A stretch of 64,000 nucleotides of DNA from Zoroaster sp. YZ-2022 (taxonomy: Eukaryota > Echinodermata > Asteroidea > Forcipulatida > Zoroasteridae): the NCBI GenBank assembly GCA_029582265.1, contig CM055819.1, positions 38,637,934-38,701,933 on the forward strand, written 5' to 3'. Under the pieces are notes generated by a model. It worked only from the letters and a program-made list of their open reading frames with translations, ran no database searches and was not told the DNA's origin. A program made the position numbers and the translations under genes. Below are positions 45,986 to 58,427 of this stretch, piece by piece (the first letter of the stretch is position 1; every line of letters begins with the position of its first letter).

Positions 45986-46981
45986 TTTTCAGGATTTTTT
46001 TTTACTTTTGTCAAATCACTCTCCTGATACATATTTTCTATATTAATACATATTGTTAAGAAACCGTTTTCATGTAGTCAATGATATTTATTCTTGAATA
46101 AACAACATTACAACCCAGTCTTCGTATATTTATTTATAGAAGTTAATTTTCCATATTTTAAGCAAAATAGCACATGGTCACTCTGGTTGGTATTTTTACT
46201 CATCTCTTTTCAGCGAATACTTCTAAATTTCAGGAAATGGAATGATCACAAGTTCATGTGTTGAAACCTTTATGTATGTGAAATATTTCAGCTCGAATAA
46301 TTCAATTAATTTGATGTTTCTTTTATGTTCATGTGGTATATGAGTTACCTAGAATTAGATTGGATAAACTGTTGTAACACGAAAGATAATGTGCAGTTTT
46401 GATAATCTGGAATGAAGCGAGGAATCACCTTATTTTGTTTCAGTCAGTTTACTTCCAAATCAACAATCTGACTAGTGAATTTTCTTCTGTTTTGTCTTGT
46501 TATAACTTTTTTTTTCCCTCATTGTTTTTTCAGAAAAGCGGGTTGGGGGCATTGAAACCTTCAATTGTAAAACCCAATAGGATACTATGAAAGTATTTTA
46601 TTCAAATATTAATTTATATCCATTAGAAATATATAAAATCATTTTTACTCTTGTAAAACAGAATACATGTAACAAATATATGTGTATACAGTACCAACAA
46701 TTGTTTTCTGATTTTTTTCCCCTGGTTTTTTTAAATGAAGTTTTATAACGATTGCAATCAACAAATTGCCACATGTTATAAAAAATGTTGCATATTTGAT
46801 CTCAACACTTTATATTTTCTCATTTGTAACACTCATGGATATTTAGATCACCTTGAGAAGGGCCGCTTCCCTGATAAAAGAAATACGGAGAAGTGACAGT
46901 ATTCCAAAAGATCGATCGCACTAAAGAATAAGGAAATCGCACTCATTGTCACCAACAGAGGGCGCTGTCATTTCTGGTGGG

Positions 46982-47055
46982 ATGGAAGACGTCGCCGCCG
47001 AAATAGATTTTTTCCCGAGTCAAGCTGGCATTACGGCTGTTTCTTTTATAAACAA
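46982..47055 (+). CDS. Candidate first coding exon, unknown protein
   Basis: The ATG at 46982 has a good context (GTGGGATGG) in a locally CpG-rich spot. It reads MEDVAAEIDFFPSQAGITAV then SFIN to a possible donor AACAA|GTAATT, or terminates at TAA two codons later. Acidic start, no domain recognised, and no downstream exon identified. It could also be a chance frame. Confidence 0.25.
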
Positions 47056-48148
47056 GTAATTAATCTACCAATTTATTAATAGGAACTTTCACCTAGTCCG
47101 TTAATAGTCGATTTTGAAAATGTGTAACTGAACATGTTTTGTTGGGGGGTAGTCATTAGTATATTATGAATTGTTCAAAATTGACAGAAAGAATACAAAA
47201 TAGGCTGCAAGGCCACCGCTATTTGTTTCAGATCACATTTTAATTTATTGTTAATTAAAATGTATCAGTTTCAATAAGATCTAACCGTATTGATTTATTA
47301 TGTGCTGAGTAAAATGTACCGTAAACAAAATAATATACAAGGATTTTTTGCAATGCAAAGTATTGCTGTAGATATAGCTGAACGGGTTTGAATCAAAATG
47401 TTGACGACATAAAATTGCATTTCATAAGCGGCATTTAAGGCAATTTGTCCCCGCCCGTAACACTCTAGCGTGGTAAGTACTGTCTAGGGTGAAATAATTC
47501 CCAAATATGTTTGTGTATTATTTATAGGAAAACAATTCTAACCCGGAAATGCCAAACCTAAACAAAAATCATGTGGAACGTCGTTAGGGGGGAGGGGAGC
47601 GGAGGAGAGGGTCCTGGTCACTACACCAACCGTCACTACACGGGGATACAATATTAAACCCTCAGGCAAGTTTCAGTTTTCAATATCAGACTTTATAAAG
47701 GATTTGTCCGTGGGACAGCAGTGAAAAGATATAGACTTATGCATTATTTGCACAGGGTTATTGTTTTTAGAATATAAACAATGTATGAACATTTTAACTA
47801 ATGCCATTTCACGAAATAAAAACTTGCACATGTAAATTCAAACCATTTGGCCGTCCTGATGTGAGATGATAAATTTATGTATTTACCATGTAGTCCCCAG
47901 TATATGCAAATGAATAAGTTTGTAGAAATGTACAATTACTTCATGATATAAAAAACAGTTTTAAGCTAACAAGAAGCAAGACGGCAGTGCATCTTTAAAC
48001 TATTCCACTCAGTAAATAATCCATTCTTAAAACCATTGAATATTTAGATGGAGAAAAGGATTTTTTTATTCAGCATTACAGATCATAAAGTTTCGATATA
48101 TAGCATGAAACTTAAATCAAATATGTAACTTAAAGCCGGTATACACTT
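47056..48148. other. Non-genic AT-rich stretch
   Basis: No reading frame, repeat or element end was recognised here. A short G-rich run lies at 47586-47612. Confidence 0.4.
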
Positions 48149-48391
48149 TTGGTCATGTCTGTATAGGCCTCAATGCATCTATACTTGGTAGGAATTAAAG
48201 GATAAGTACAGAAACCTACATGAGAAAGTTTGGTAATGTCTGTATAGGCCTCAATGCATCTATACTTGGTAGGAATTAAAGGATAAGTACAGAAACCTAC
48301 ATGAGAAAGTTTGGTAATGTCTGTATAGGCCTCAATGCATCTATACTTGGTAGGAATTAAAGGATAAGTACAGAAACCTACATGAGAAAGT
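48149..48391 (-). repeat. 81-bp tandem repeat, three copies
   Basis: Units contain GTATAGGCCTCAATGCATCT and GGATAAGTACAGAAACCTAC, starting near 48149, 48230 and 48311. The period is 27 codons, so an 88-codon minus-strand frame runs through it, but it has no start or splice context and is repeat-driven. Confidence 0.8.
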
Positions 48392-48405
48392 TTCAACTGA
48401 ATTAA

Positions 48406-48665
48406 TTCGTCCCTAATTTGCCATAGTGACCAATCCGACTTTTTTCAATTTGAAGTTTTCCCGCCCATTAGTACATTCAGGAAGAGACCTACCATTGTAT
48501 CTAATCCACATGCATGTATTCCTTATAGTTTTGGAGATAGAGCATTCATTCAAATGACGAATGCTCCAACTGGCTATTTTTGTAATTTGGCAAAGTGACC
48601 AGTACCGCATTGGTCAATATGCCAACGTAATTCAGGATTGATCACTATGGCAAATTAGGGACGAA
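48406..48665. mobile_element. MITE G, full copy
   Basis: A 260-bp element with inverted termini TTCGTCCCTAATTTGCCATA (48406) and its complement ending at 48665, about 31 bp with few mismatches. Flanks read AATTAA and TTGTG, so the target duplication is unclear (TTAA- or AATT-like). The interior has TTTTCCCGCCCATTAG and a CACATGCATGTATTCC zone. A truncated copy lies at 59363-59473. Confidence 0.65.
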
Positions 48666-48928
48666 TTGTGTCGTGAACGATCAAATAGTGGACATACATT
48701 CATATTTCGTATTCATTTTAACATGGAATGTTTGTCTTACAAAGATAAACATTCGGCTGGGACATCATTTTTACTAGCCTAATTTTAATAAAATAGAAAG
48801 ATTTCAAGTGATGTTTTATTTATTTATTTATATTTGTTACCATCATCAACGTTACACCAAGTAAAGTGTTATGTCAATCTTTGATCAATTATGTTTGTTG
48901 AGATTACCAATAGTGTATAGTGACATTA

Positions 48929-49249
48929 AAGGGAAGATACAACATTGGTATTTGGTATAACGGACGCTCATTTCAAACCTCTAGATTTCAATAGATATCT
49001 CATAAAACTAACATGTGCAAGTTTCATCATAATATAGGTTTTCACGTTTTTACATGTTTTCATTTGTTTATGTATTGTTGTTTGTGTCACTCGGTAATTT
49101 TTTGTTTTTTTCTTTATAATGAAAATACTTCTGCGTAACAATTCCTTGGAATGATTGATACTTGTACCAACTTTACACAAAGTTCATTTTTAGATAATAA
49201 TTTGTCAGTTTGATAATGTAGTAATTACCAATGTTGTATATCTTCCCTT
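48929..49249. mobile_element. TA-flanked MITE, copy C
   Basis: 321 bp between TA dinucleotides, with termini AAGGGAAGATACAACATTGG and the complement CCAATGTTGTATATCTTCCC. The termini match copies A and B. The interior differs and contains TACTTGTACCAACTTTACAC, shared with the diverged copy at 49735-50015. Confidence 0.65.
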
Positions 49250-49734
49250 TAAGAGAATAATGTCTATTCAAGTATAACATAGGTTCTATATACCTGTACT
49301 AAGCAACTACAGGGAAATTGTTTGAAAACAGAAACGTAATAATTATTTTAGTCCAACTGTCGGGTTGATTTTTATCCGACTATTTCACCTGTTGGTATTT
49401 AAACAATTGCATTAGTGCATCAATGCAATATCATGCGTGTTACCGGGGAAGGGGGGGGGGGGCAAACAGAAGGCCTGTTTGACCAGAATTTGTATATGTT
49501 TGTTTTTATTTTGGGGAACAAATTGCGATTCTTTTATATTTAAATAAATGTCTGTAATAATAATTATGTGAACTTTTGAAAAAATTTACAAAAACGAACA
49601 ACTGAAAATAAATCCCAGTGATGCGCATGAAAACTGTTACAGATTTTATTTCAAAAAGTTGCCGGACAACAACTTTTTGAAATTCCACATTACACTTGTT
49701 TTTTTTCTCTCATCAAGATGAAAGTGCTTGAAAA

Positions 49735-50015
49735 AAACCCATAAAAATTCTAAAGATAAATGATACTTGTTCCATCTTTACTCCAAGTAAGCTTTTTTTT
49801 CGATTTTGTTTTCTAATAATTCGTTATTTTTATTTTATTTTGTTTATCAATAAAATGCCGGACGACAAATTTTTGAAATTCAAAAATTGCTTGAGAAGAA
49901 ATAATTTCTCATGATAATTGGTACTTGTATACCAACGTTAACACCAAGTTAGCTTTTAGATAATAATTGGACAATTTGATAATCTGGTCATAACCAATGT
50001 TGTGCCATCCATTTA
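49735..50015. mobile_element. Diverged, partial MITE related to copy C
   Basis: Two segments (49763 and 49925) repeat the ATACTTGT-CCA-CTTTAC-CCAAGT theme, and the end ACCAATGTTGTGCCATCC resembles the copy C terminus. The left terminus is not clear. Confidence 0.4.
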
Positions 50016-50017
50016 CA

Positions 50018-50103
50018 AATTGAAAATTGAAATTGAAAATTGAAATTGAAAATTAGAAACTGAAATTGAAAATTGAAAATTGAAAATTTAAATTGAAAAT
50101 GCA
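50018..50103 (+). repeat. Simple repeat (AAATTG)n
   Basis: Repeated AATTGAAAATTGAAATTG with small variants. Low-complexity, non-coding. Confidence 0.8.
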
Positions 50104-50126
50104 ATGTTAACAACTAAAACCATTAT

Positions 50127-50501
50127 AAAAAAGTCTCTGGTTTTTAGTCCCCGCGCGCGTCGCCTCAAACCCGCGTCAGCATTTTTAATTTAGATTTTTT
50201 TTCACTTTTTGTTGCTATGAAACGATGTCCAATTGCAGCCAAAATTGCTGGATCGATTCTGCCACGCTGTGTTTTAAATGACTTTTTGAAATAGGGGTAT
50301 GAACGTTTACCCGTTTTGTGAGGCCTCTCTTAGCCACCATAAATTGTGTATGGGAAATTTGGTCTGGTTGCGTAACCGCGTATACATGTAAAATGTATCA
50401 CTTTATATCACTTAATAATAATAATGAATAATAAATAATAATAATAATAATAAATAATAACAATAATAATAATAAATAGGACCAGAAACCAGAGACTTTT
50501 T
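50127..50501. mobile_element. Interspersed repeat F with terminal inverted ends
   Basis: Ends AAAGTCTCTGGTTTTTAGTCC and GGACCAGAAACCAGAGACTT are inverted over about 20 bp. The right part is an AAT/ATAATA microsatellite (50411-50478). A second, reversed copy lies at 41395-41610. No coding content; a non-autonomous element. Confidence 0.55.
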
Positions 50502-51167
50502 GTGTTGGCCTAACATCAATAATAAGTTAAAATGTTCAACAAAGCTTATTTTAAAACACCGCGGAATATTTAAATGCTAAAACGTCAAATGACACGATTA
50601 CATGATCAAAATGCAATGTCAGCTACAGCTGACATCAAAAATGGCAAAAGTTCCATGTTCAACTAAGTTTACTTTTAAAACACTATTAAGTACATGTAGT
50701 GGATATGTAGCTATAGCAACGTACAAAAGCGTAGTTTTTTCCCTTTTAGGCGCTTTTTGGTCTCTATGCTAATAAGAATTTGCATATTCCTGACAAATCA
50801 CCGATGTTACAGTGGGATCAGATACAACCTCATTGTTAATTTGTGCTGAATTCCTCATCTTTTAAAAGGACAATTCTCTTGATTGTTTGTGTTGTCTTCT
50901 TAACTGAGTGTTTGGTTACTAATCAATAAACCTTTTTGAGAAAACCACTGTTTTCTTGGTTAATATTTGGGGTTTTGCTTTTGTGCACTTTCTGTGCTGC
51001 TGTGTCACTGATTTCCCGCTGTGCTCTAACAAAACAGCGCCCTCGTGTGTCACGGATATGCATGACATTCTTTTTAAAATTTAAAAAGGCCCTTTAAGTA
51101 TTCGCATCTTTACCCACTACAGTACTGAAATGGTGTTTAAAAACGAACTTCTTGACAGGACAGTTAA

Positions 51168-51815
51168 AGATGTACTCTCGTCGTGAGCTTATAATGTAGT
51201 ACATTGCAACCAATATTTGACCCTGATGTAAAACACTGCTGGTGTATGTGTGTAATCGTCAGTGGTGTTCACAATCTGACTCATAGATATAGAACATAAT
51301 AACTAGATGGGACGGACGTACGTAAGCTAGTTCTGACTGGGCGCCGCCATTGGTGATGCGATGGGCCAAAACTAACTTAACGCGCAGGTTTTTCCGTGAT
51401 GAGCACTACTGAACAGTGATTGTTTCCAAATAGTAAATTGAATACTGTCAATGCATTGCACTTTGTCAAACATTTTTGCAAATTATTCTGAACTTTATCA
51501 AGATGTTTACTTCAGTAGTTTGTTTTGACGTAGCCCATGCACGTGACTTTTCAGCGCGTCTATGAAGAGCAAGAACATTTTGTGCACGGCAGGGAGAATG
51601 TCATGGACGCACACTAGCTACTTGAACAGTGCATACGTGCTTACACACTGTCAGTAGTCTAAATTCGCGTATTTTATGAACTACAATGTCCACGCGCGTC
51701 GGCGTTTGCGAATGAGACAGATGTAGCTGTGTTAGTGCCACACTTTTTCCCTAACCCTCCCTCACCGTGTACTACAGAGACGGAGTCAATATTTGGTCTA
51801 GACGAGAATACATCT
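51168..51815. mobile_element. TTAA-flanked MITE (piggyBac-type)
   Basis: TTAA at 51164-51167 and 51816-51819 bounds a 648-bp element with termini AGATGTACTCTCGTC and GACGAGAATACATCT. The inverted similarity continues inward (CCAATATTTGACCCTG against the complement of GACGGAGTCAATATTTGG). It encodes no protein. TTAA targets point to piggyBac mobilisation, but its ends do not match the autonomous element at 19195-22482. Confidence 0.6.
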
Positions 51816-51819
51816 TTAA

Positions 51820-54339
51820 CGTCAAGTAATACAATAATACGATAATTACTGAAATAATTAGAAGTACAATGTGAACAGCAAACATCAAAAATTGCAAAAG
51901 TTTTATGTTCAACAAAGTTGACCTAAAACTCAACTGTGTATTGCAATGGTAACCCTATCAGGCCTGTTTTTTCCTTACGTTCTCAGGCTTGAGGATTGGG
52001 ACTGCCGATATTCACGAAACGTAGAAGGGATGTCAATTTAACAAAATGAGGACAAAACCCAACGGTCACCGCTAGTGTGGGGCTTTACCCATTTTTGTAA
52101 TTTTTTGTCAAAACATGTCTTTTCAATAATTAGTTACATTAAAATTAATCCGTTTGTCATCAAACTTGGTACAAATATTGTTCCAAGTAAGATCTATAAC
52201 CTGACGTCACATATTATAATCACTTAAATCACCAACAGAGAGTGCTATTACCAAGATGTTTAGGTAATTTGTTTTGCCAAAACACAATCTTGGAGATTTG
52301 TACCCACAAATTGAAACTAAACCAATAACAGTCATAATCACATCCATAGTATTATTTAAGCTGTTAATTTATACATTTAGCCAGAAAACGCTGTAAAACC
52401 AAACAATAAAACACGAACAAGGCTAAATATTATGATTATAAATCATTTTCAAGCAACGGCGGCCATATTGGATTCCCACAATGCGTGGTCAATGAAAGCC
52501 TTGGTTGAATCGAGTCTTATGTTTTTCTGCACAAAATGTGGACAAAGTTTTTCATAAAGCAGACATTCACCTGGCCTTTGTAAAATATACGGTTGACATG
52601 GTAACCTTAAACAAACAAACATTTTTGATTTTTGTACGAGGGGGCGGTCCTAAATGATAGTTGGGAAAAGACGGGTAATTTCAGCGCGATGGTCAAGACA
52701 TACAATTAAACATGTCATAGGGGACTATTCCGGCCTGATAGGGTTAAATGTCAAATTACACGATTACAAGATCGAAAATGACTGAAATTGTAAATGCAAT
52801 ATTAACAGCTAACATCAACAATTGAAAATGTTTACTTCAGAACAACACTGAATATTAAAATGTTAAAAATGTCAAATGACAATACTCGATCCAAAAATTA
52901 CTGAAATTACAAAATGCTATATGTAAACAGCTAAAATTACAATGGTTCCATGTTAAACAGAGTACGGTAGCTACGTATAAACAAGCGAGGTTTTATTCGC
53001 TGCTTCTTTTATAACGTGATTTGTTTTCCCTTCCTTGACTTCCACCTTTCCAACCGTAAACCCTTTAACTAATTCTGAAGTTATATTTGGGTTTGAGACT
53101 CCTATGGCAAGTTAAACCAGAACAAAATGTCACATTTCTTTGTTAATGTATAGCGGCCTTGACCAATGTTTTCATATACACGAACTAATGAACCCTCAAG
53201 GTAATGGACATAATAAATATCAGTCTGAATAAATATAGAACAAGGTATGTAATCCAAAAGCCCCCATCATTATCACATCTTTCTAATGAAATAATGCAGG
53301 ATGGTCCATTAAACAATATAAATTTATTGAATTTTGTTAACATAAACAGCTGCTCGTACACAAACAACATTGAAAAGGTTCTATGTTTGACATGGAACAC
53401 CACTGACTATTAAATATTATAAACATCAAATTACAGGATTGCACGATCGAAAATGACCTAAAATTGCAAATGTTTTTTTTTTATTATTTTTTTTTTTATT
53501 TTTTTTTTTTTTGTATTTTGTATTTTTTAAGGGCAATAGGAAAGTATTTGGCATATTTGGCAATTGATGGCAATTATATTAATGAAAATTTGAATATTCA
53601 TGAGTACATGATATAACAGAATCAGATGCAATATCATGGTTGGTTTGTGCAGAAAAGTTGATTGAAATGCTGTTGTGGAATGTGAGCATACTGTTAATGC
53701 ATACAGCTGCTGTGATACCGTGAGTCACTACTGTGATCTTATAAAACAACATTTTTCAATAATCAGAATGATGTTTGTTTCATTTGAAACTCAATCTTTA
53801 ACTGTATATTGGAAATGAACTTCACATTCTGTTTAAACCGTCCTGAAGCATTGCATATGTGTAAAAAATGTGTATCTATATTATAACCTTTCATTTTATA
53901 GACCCTTTAAATAAGTTTCACTCTAAAACACCACGTAATATTTAAATGTTAATTGTCAAATAACATAATTATACGATCATAAAATTACTGAAATTGCAAG
54001 TGCAACAACTAACATAAAAAAATGCAAGTTCAAAACAGCACTGATTAGCCTATTATAATGTTAAACGTCAAATGACATGATGACATGAATACATTAATAA
54101 AATAAGAGGTCAAGTCCAGGATCCACCACTGTAATATCATATTTTAGACTTTCAAATGTTTTGTCCTTGCATGTGACCAAGGGTTCTTATATATCTCTGT
54201 TCTCCCTCCCTGATGGACAAAACAGTATCTGCATATAAACGGGATGTAACATGCAGACGCACTTGCCTTGCATTCCCACTTGATGTTGAGTACCCTCTGA
54301 CCGCACTTCGCAGGACCTGGGCCCAGTCTGACGGCTCTG
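51820..54339. other. Non-genic AT-rich stretch
   Basis: No gene is supported. A phrase of the type ATTACATGATCAAAATG-CTGAAATTG-AACATC recurs loosely near 50585-50640, 51840-51895, 52750-52810, 52880-52935 and 53975-54015, suggesting an old, diverged tandem or dispersed repeat. A T-rich run lies at 53467-53520. Confidence 0.35.
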
Positions 54340-54545
54340 CTTACCGTAAGCGAAAAATCACCCCTTACTGGAGCAGAAACAAATTTGCTTAACATAAGCG
54401 TATTTCATACGGGTTAGCAATTAAGGTAATTCTGCTTATGCGTACTTCGCATATAAATTATAAGGATTGCTAACCCTGTAAGCAGATAATTATGGTGATT
54501 GTATAAGCGCGTAATTCCATGTTAAGCAGCGCCATGAAATAGGAC
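54340..54545. repeat. Interspersed repeat related to 43884-44240
   Basis: Contains TTGCTTAACATAAGCG, TTCTGCTTATGCGTAC and GTAATTCCATGTTAAGCAGC, with internal inverted similarity. It shares the CTTAACATAAG and ATTCCATGT-AA-CAG elements with the DDX47-proximal repeat. No coding content. Confidence 0.4.
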
Positions 54546-55507
54546 ACTGATCCTCCCCTTAAGCTGAACCAAAATAACCTTTTACAGGGGTGGATTCAGG
54601 GGGCCTACTATAGCTCCAGCGACCTTTTCACCCGGAGCCCCTTTTCTCAAATAATTATATACCAAAAGACCCATACATATCCATTGAAATATATATTTAA
54701 TTGTAATTAATTTGTTCGTCAGAACTGAGGCAAAATGCCAACCAGAATGCCTACCGTCATACCGTGTTATAAACTGGTTACCGGGTGACGGCCAGGACCA
54801 TAATCGGGGCGCGAAGTGGTCGCGCCCGTCCATTCAAGCAAACAAACACCCTCAGTGGGCTGTGTGATCCAAAGAACTGACCCTATTTGAAGTTCAGCAA
54901 GATGAATTCGTGTACTGTGTATTTGCGCGGGTCTTTTCGTGGTAACAAAAGCGCGTAAAATTGTTTCCGTTTGGCATTTTGTAGAATTCTTTAATTTGGG
55001 AAATTTCCGTGAACTTCGTTTAGCCAAGCTTACTATTTCAAGCATCAATTTCACAACATCTGATTTCAGCAAATCTAGTGCCCAGTGTCCTTCTGAAAGT
55101 GAACACCTTGTGTGAATCTTCGCTAAAGATCCCCTCCCCCTCCCACCCAGTCAGGAACCCACTTGTCTCCCAACAACATGCCTGACGATACTAACAATTA
55201 TAATTCCCCAAATGATTTTTTAAATTAAAACAAATAATTGAACAATTTAATATCCCCGAAATGTAATACAACAAAAAATCGTTTAATCGGCGCCACTATT
55301 TGTCTTTTATTAGTGGTGGTAATTTACTCCTATCGGCAGAGTCTACGGACAAGTTTCTTAGGAATAATAGTGTAATAACAAAAGTGTAATAATAGCGTCA
55401 TGGTTATTTCCAAGGTAATTTGTATTTTTGTCTCGTCTGTTGACTGTGGATCCAGTCAAAGTCAATTTGTTTGTGTGGGATTATGACGTCACGGACTGGA
55501 ATACACT
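54546..55507. other. Non-genic stretch
   Basis: A 101-codon minus-strand frame (55072-54767) lacks recognisable domains or splice sites and was not accepted. Nothing else was recognised. Confidence 0.35.
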
Positions 55508-55614
55508 ATATAATTGACTTTATATACGTATAATTGACTTTATATACGTATAATTGACTTTATATACGTATAATTGACTTTATATACGTATAATTGACTT
55601 TATATACGTATAAT
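55508..55614 (+). repeat. 20-bp tandem repeat, 5.3 copies
   Basis: Perfect repeats of TATAATTGACTTTATATACG. AT-rich minisatellite. Confidence 0.9.
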
Positions 55615-55894
55615 TTTAACTGATTTTTGGAGACTCGTCCTTTCCTCTTCACTGTCGCTGCTGATCGCCGCTAGGAGCTCAGGAATATACGTTATTAGTT
55701 TGCTGCAGAAACAAATCAGAATAATAATGTTAGCCTAATTCTAGGCTATATCAACAATGTTCATAACACATACACAAGATCATCATACAGTTGAATGTCT
55801 AGCTACATAATATGAGTTGCGCCACTGAGATTTCTTGTGATGATGGGGGGACGCCTTTCGGCAGGAATCTGAACTGAATAACCTACTCCATCTG

Positions 55895-56269
55895 ATATAA
55901 GTTTTGAGGCTTTGCATGGTGGAATATCGATATCGTTTCGGTTTGCGGTAACACCATGTGTTTATCTCAACTAACGCGAAGCTGAGGTACAGGTTCTGAA
56001 ACTCGTATCTCAACCTTCGTTAAGTGAGAAAGGTTCAAGGGAGAACCAATTTCGGGCAACTCGTTTTTCTCTACTGTCGCTAAGTGAAAAATATGGTTCA
56101 GGGAGAGCCATGGGGACTTCACGGGTTAATATGGTTCAGGGAGAACCATGGGGACTTCACGGGTTATTCTCAACGTTTCGATTAGCCTGCTCTAATCTTC
56201 GTCAGGAGAATGAAGAGGTTTGCCGATGCAGCTCCTTAAGTAGTATTTGCTGGGATTATGTGTAGAATA
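55895..56269 (-). mobile_element. Hammerhead retroposon, simple 375-bp copy
   Basis: A perfect 11-bp direct repeat TACTCCATCTG (55884-55894 and 56270-56280) marks a retroposition-type insertion. Sense is taken as minus because of the hammerhead core at 56211-56166. Downstream in sense are two 38-bp repeats each forming ATGGTTC-TCCCT-GAACCAT hairpins, further hairpins, and the far end CCACCATGCAAAGCCTCAAA. No protein is encoded. It matches the right half of the element at 8491-9195. Small non-coding retroelements with hammerheads are known in animals and plants as retrozymes. Confidence 0.65.
56166..56211 (-). ncRNA. Hammerhead ribozyme candidate with intact core
   Basis: The minus strand reads AUUCUC-CUGACGA, A, GAUUAG-AGCAGG-CUAAUC, GAAA, C-GUU, GAGAAU. 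Stem I (AUUCUC/GAGAAU) extends past a bulge through CUUCA/UGAAG. Stem II is six pairs. Both catalytic boxes and a GUU cleavage triplet are in place. Stem III is only the palindrome ACGU without a loop, which would favour cleavage by RNA dimers, as known for small Penelope-associated hammerheads. One extra A precedes stem II. Activity is inferred. Confidence 0.55.
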
Positions 56270-56280
56270 TACTCCATCTG

Positions 56281-57822
56281 CCCCATAACTGACACCTCCC
56301 CAAACATCCCCAATGTTTTTTGAAACTTGTTTAACGCTGAAAATAGTCGAGAATTACTCAATTTGTATTAACCTCTTTTGAAAACGCACGAAATGCAAAT
56401 TTTGCAAAGATAAATATGCACAAATGGGGGGGGGGGGCAACATCGTCACAAGTGTCTCCTTCACCATAAAAATTGTCGCCCATGCCAGCGGTAGTTTGAA
56501 TTAGTAATCAATCACACGTCTTGTGCGGTGATGTTGCCATTCTACTCATACAGAAAACACAGAAAGGACAATCACCTCTGCATCCAAGTAGTTCAAAGCG
56601 CATACATATGTGTCCATTCCACGTGAAGGGTTCTATCTGTATGAATCTAGTCTGCAGAGCCGCGGGTAAGTAGACAGTTACCGGTGTGTTATAGTCCGTG
56701 TTGCCCTGAAACTGAAGACAAATAACAAAGAAACGGACACATGGTAATTCTTTGTATTTAAAGATAAAATCCCCGGTACACGTTTAGTAAAATGTCACTT
56801 TGTGCATTCATACCATATTTTCTGTTTTTGTTTTATATTTAAATATTTTTTGTGTAATGAAATTTAAATGTTAATTGTATATGATTTGTTTTTAAGTGTT
56901 TCGGCTTTTTTGGCCGCCGTATGCAGTATTTTTAATAAACCAGAATGAATGAAGATCAATTAATCAGGTGAAATTTTCAGTAACTGTCTACACTTTTCCT
57001 GGAAAAATTGCAAAAGTTGATGTTTACAAAATTCTTAAATTGCTCAATGCAGATAGGAATATATTGATTGATAATGGATTTATTACATTTAAAAACAGAG
57101 TATCATGATCTATAATAAATGAATTGCGTCCATAATGCAACACATTTTTGGAATAAATACATGTATATACAAATGAGAATTATTCCTATACTGCATATTA
57201 CAATCAAAAATAAAACCACTCTGTATAAACAAGAAGTTAAATATACAGTATAGCATTGGTAATTCAAATATAACCAAATGATTGAGTTTTAATATAAAAC
57301 TTACTTGGTGTAAAGCTGATGATGGTATCAATCTGCTCTAGATATAGTTTTGTCTGAGGTAATATTACCAATAAGATTATCAAAGAGGCTGATAGTATTG
57401 TAATACAGGAATGTACTTGTGTTAACGACGCGTCGAGGCTCATGAAGTGCCTTAATGATAGAACAATGTAATTACAGGTACCGATGATAAGCAGCTGGAC
57501 AGTACGTGCTTAAGCCTATGGGGATTACAGACCTTAGACAGGTTACTGAGAATGGTAAATCGATGTCTTATTGTGGCAACTTCAGGAAATTTATCTTTTC
57601 ATTTGAACATTGATAATTTCCTTTTTGAAAGGAAACAATTACTTTGAAATGAGAGATATTTTAAGATGTTTACACATTTCGGAAAATAATCATGATAAGC
57701 ATGGTTGTACAGTAAATATGTCCTAAAATGAATCGATGGTGGGTCTAGTTATAAATTCATTTAAGCATTTATTTACTGTTAAAGACGTGTCGCTCGTGTT
57801 TTTCGCTATTTTAACGGACATT
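56281..57822. other. Non-genic AT-rich stretch
   Basis: No gene is supported. It includes a poly-G run at 56425-56437. A segment at about 57665-57785 is repeated, diverged, at about 58042-58155 on the other side of the next minisatellite. Confidence 0.4.
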
Positions 57823-58010
57823 TTATTTGTCATCAGAACATTGCTATTTTATTTGTCATCAGAACATTGCTATTTTATTTGTCATCAGAACATTGCTATT
57901 TTATTTGTCATCAGAACATTGCTATTTTATTTGTCATCAGAACATTGCTATTTTATTTGTCATCAGAACATTGCTATTTTATTTGTCATCAGAACATCGC
58001 TATTTTACTT
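57823..58010 (+). repeat. 26-bp minisatellite, about 7 copies
   Basis: The unit TTTTATTTGTCATCAGAACA TTGCTA repeats every 26 bp, almost without change. Open frames in all phases are due to the repeat. Confidence 0.9.
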
Positions 58011-58427
58011 GAGGAAGTGAATACAAATGCTGTTAAATTATACACATTTCTCAAGATAATCGTGTGAAACATTGCTTTACAGTAAATATATACCGAAATG
58101 CATTGATGGTGGATCCCGTCATAAATTCGTTTTGGCATATTTGTTTACTGTTAAACCAAGCTTCTGACAACTATTCTGTGAAATACATCATTTAAAAGTA
58201 CTCCTTTCTAAAAGGAAACGACCAATGTTCCAATGAAAACAATTTCCAGAAATTGGGGGTGAAACACGGGCGATAGATCCTTAAAGTAAGGTTCTGACGA
58301 TTATTCTATGAAATATTTATTTTCAAAGTATTTTTTGTCCTTTTCTATTAGGAAATTACTGATGTTCCGGTGAAACCTACATGCATCTTTAACCTCCTTA
58401 ACAGTTGATTTGAGCCAACGCCAGAAG

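Noticed and set aside
48130..48396. 88-codon repetitive minus-strand frame
   Set aside because: Follows from an 81-bp (27-codon) tandem repeat; no other coding sign.
54767..55072. 101-codon minus-strand frame
   Set aside because: No recognised motif, codon pattern or splice signal; chance length in the least AT-rich part of the region.
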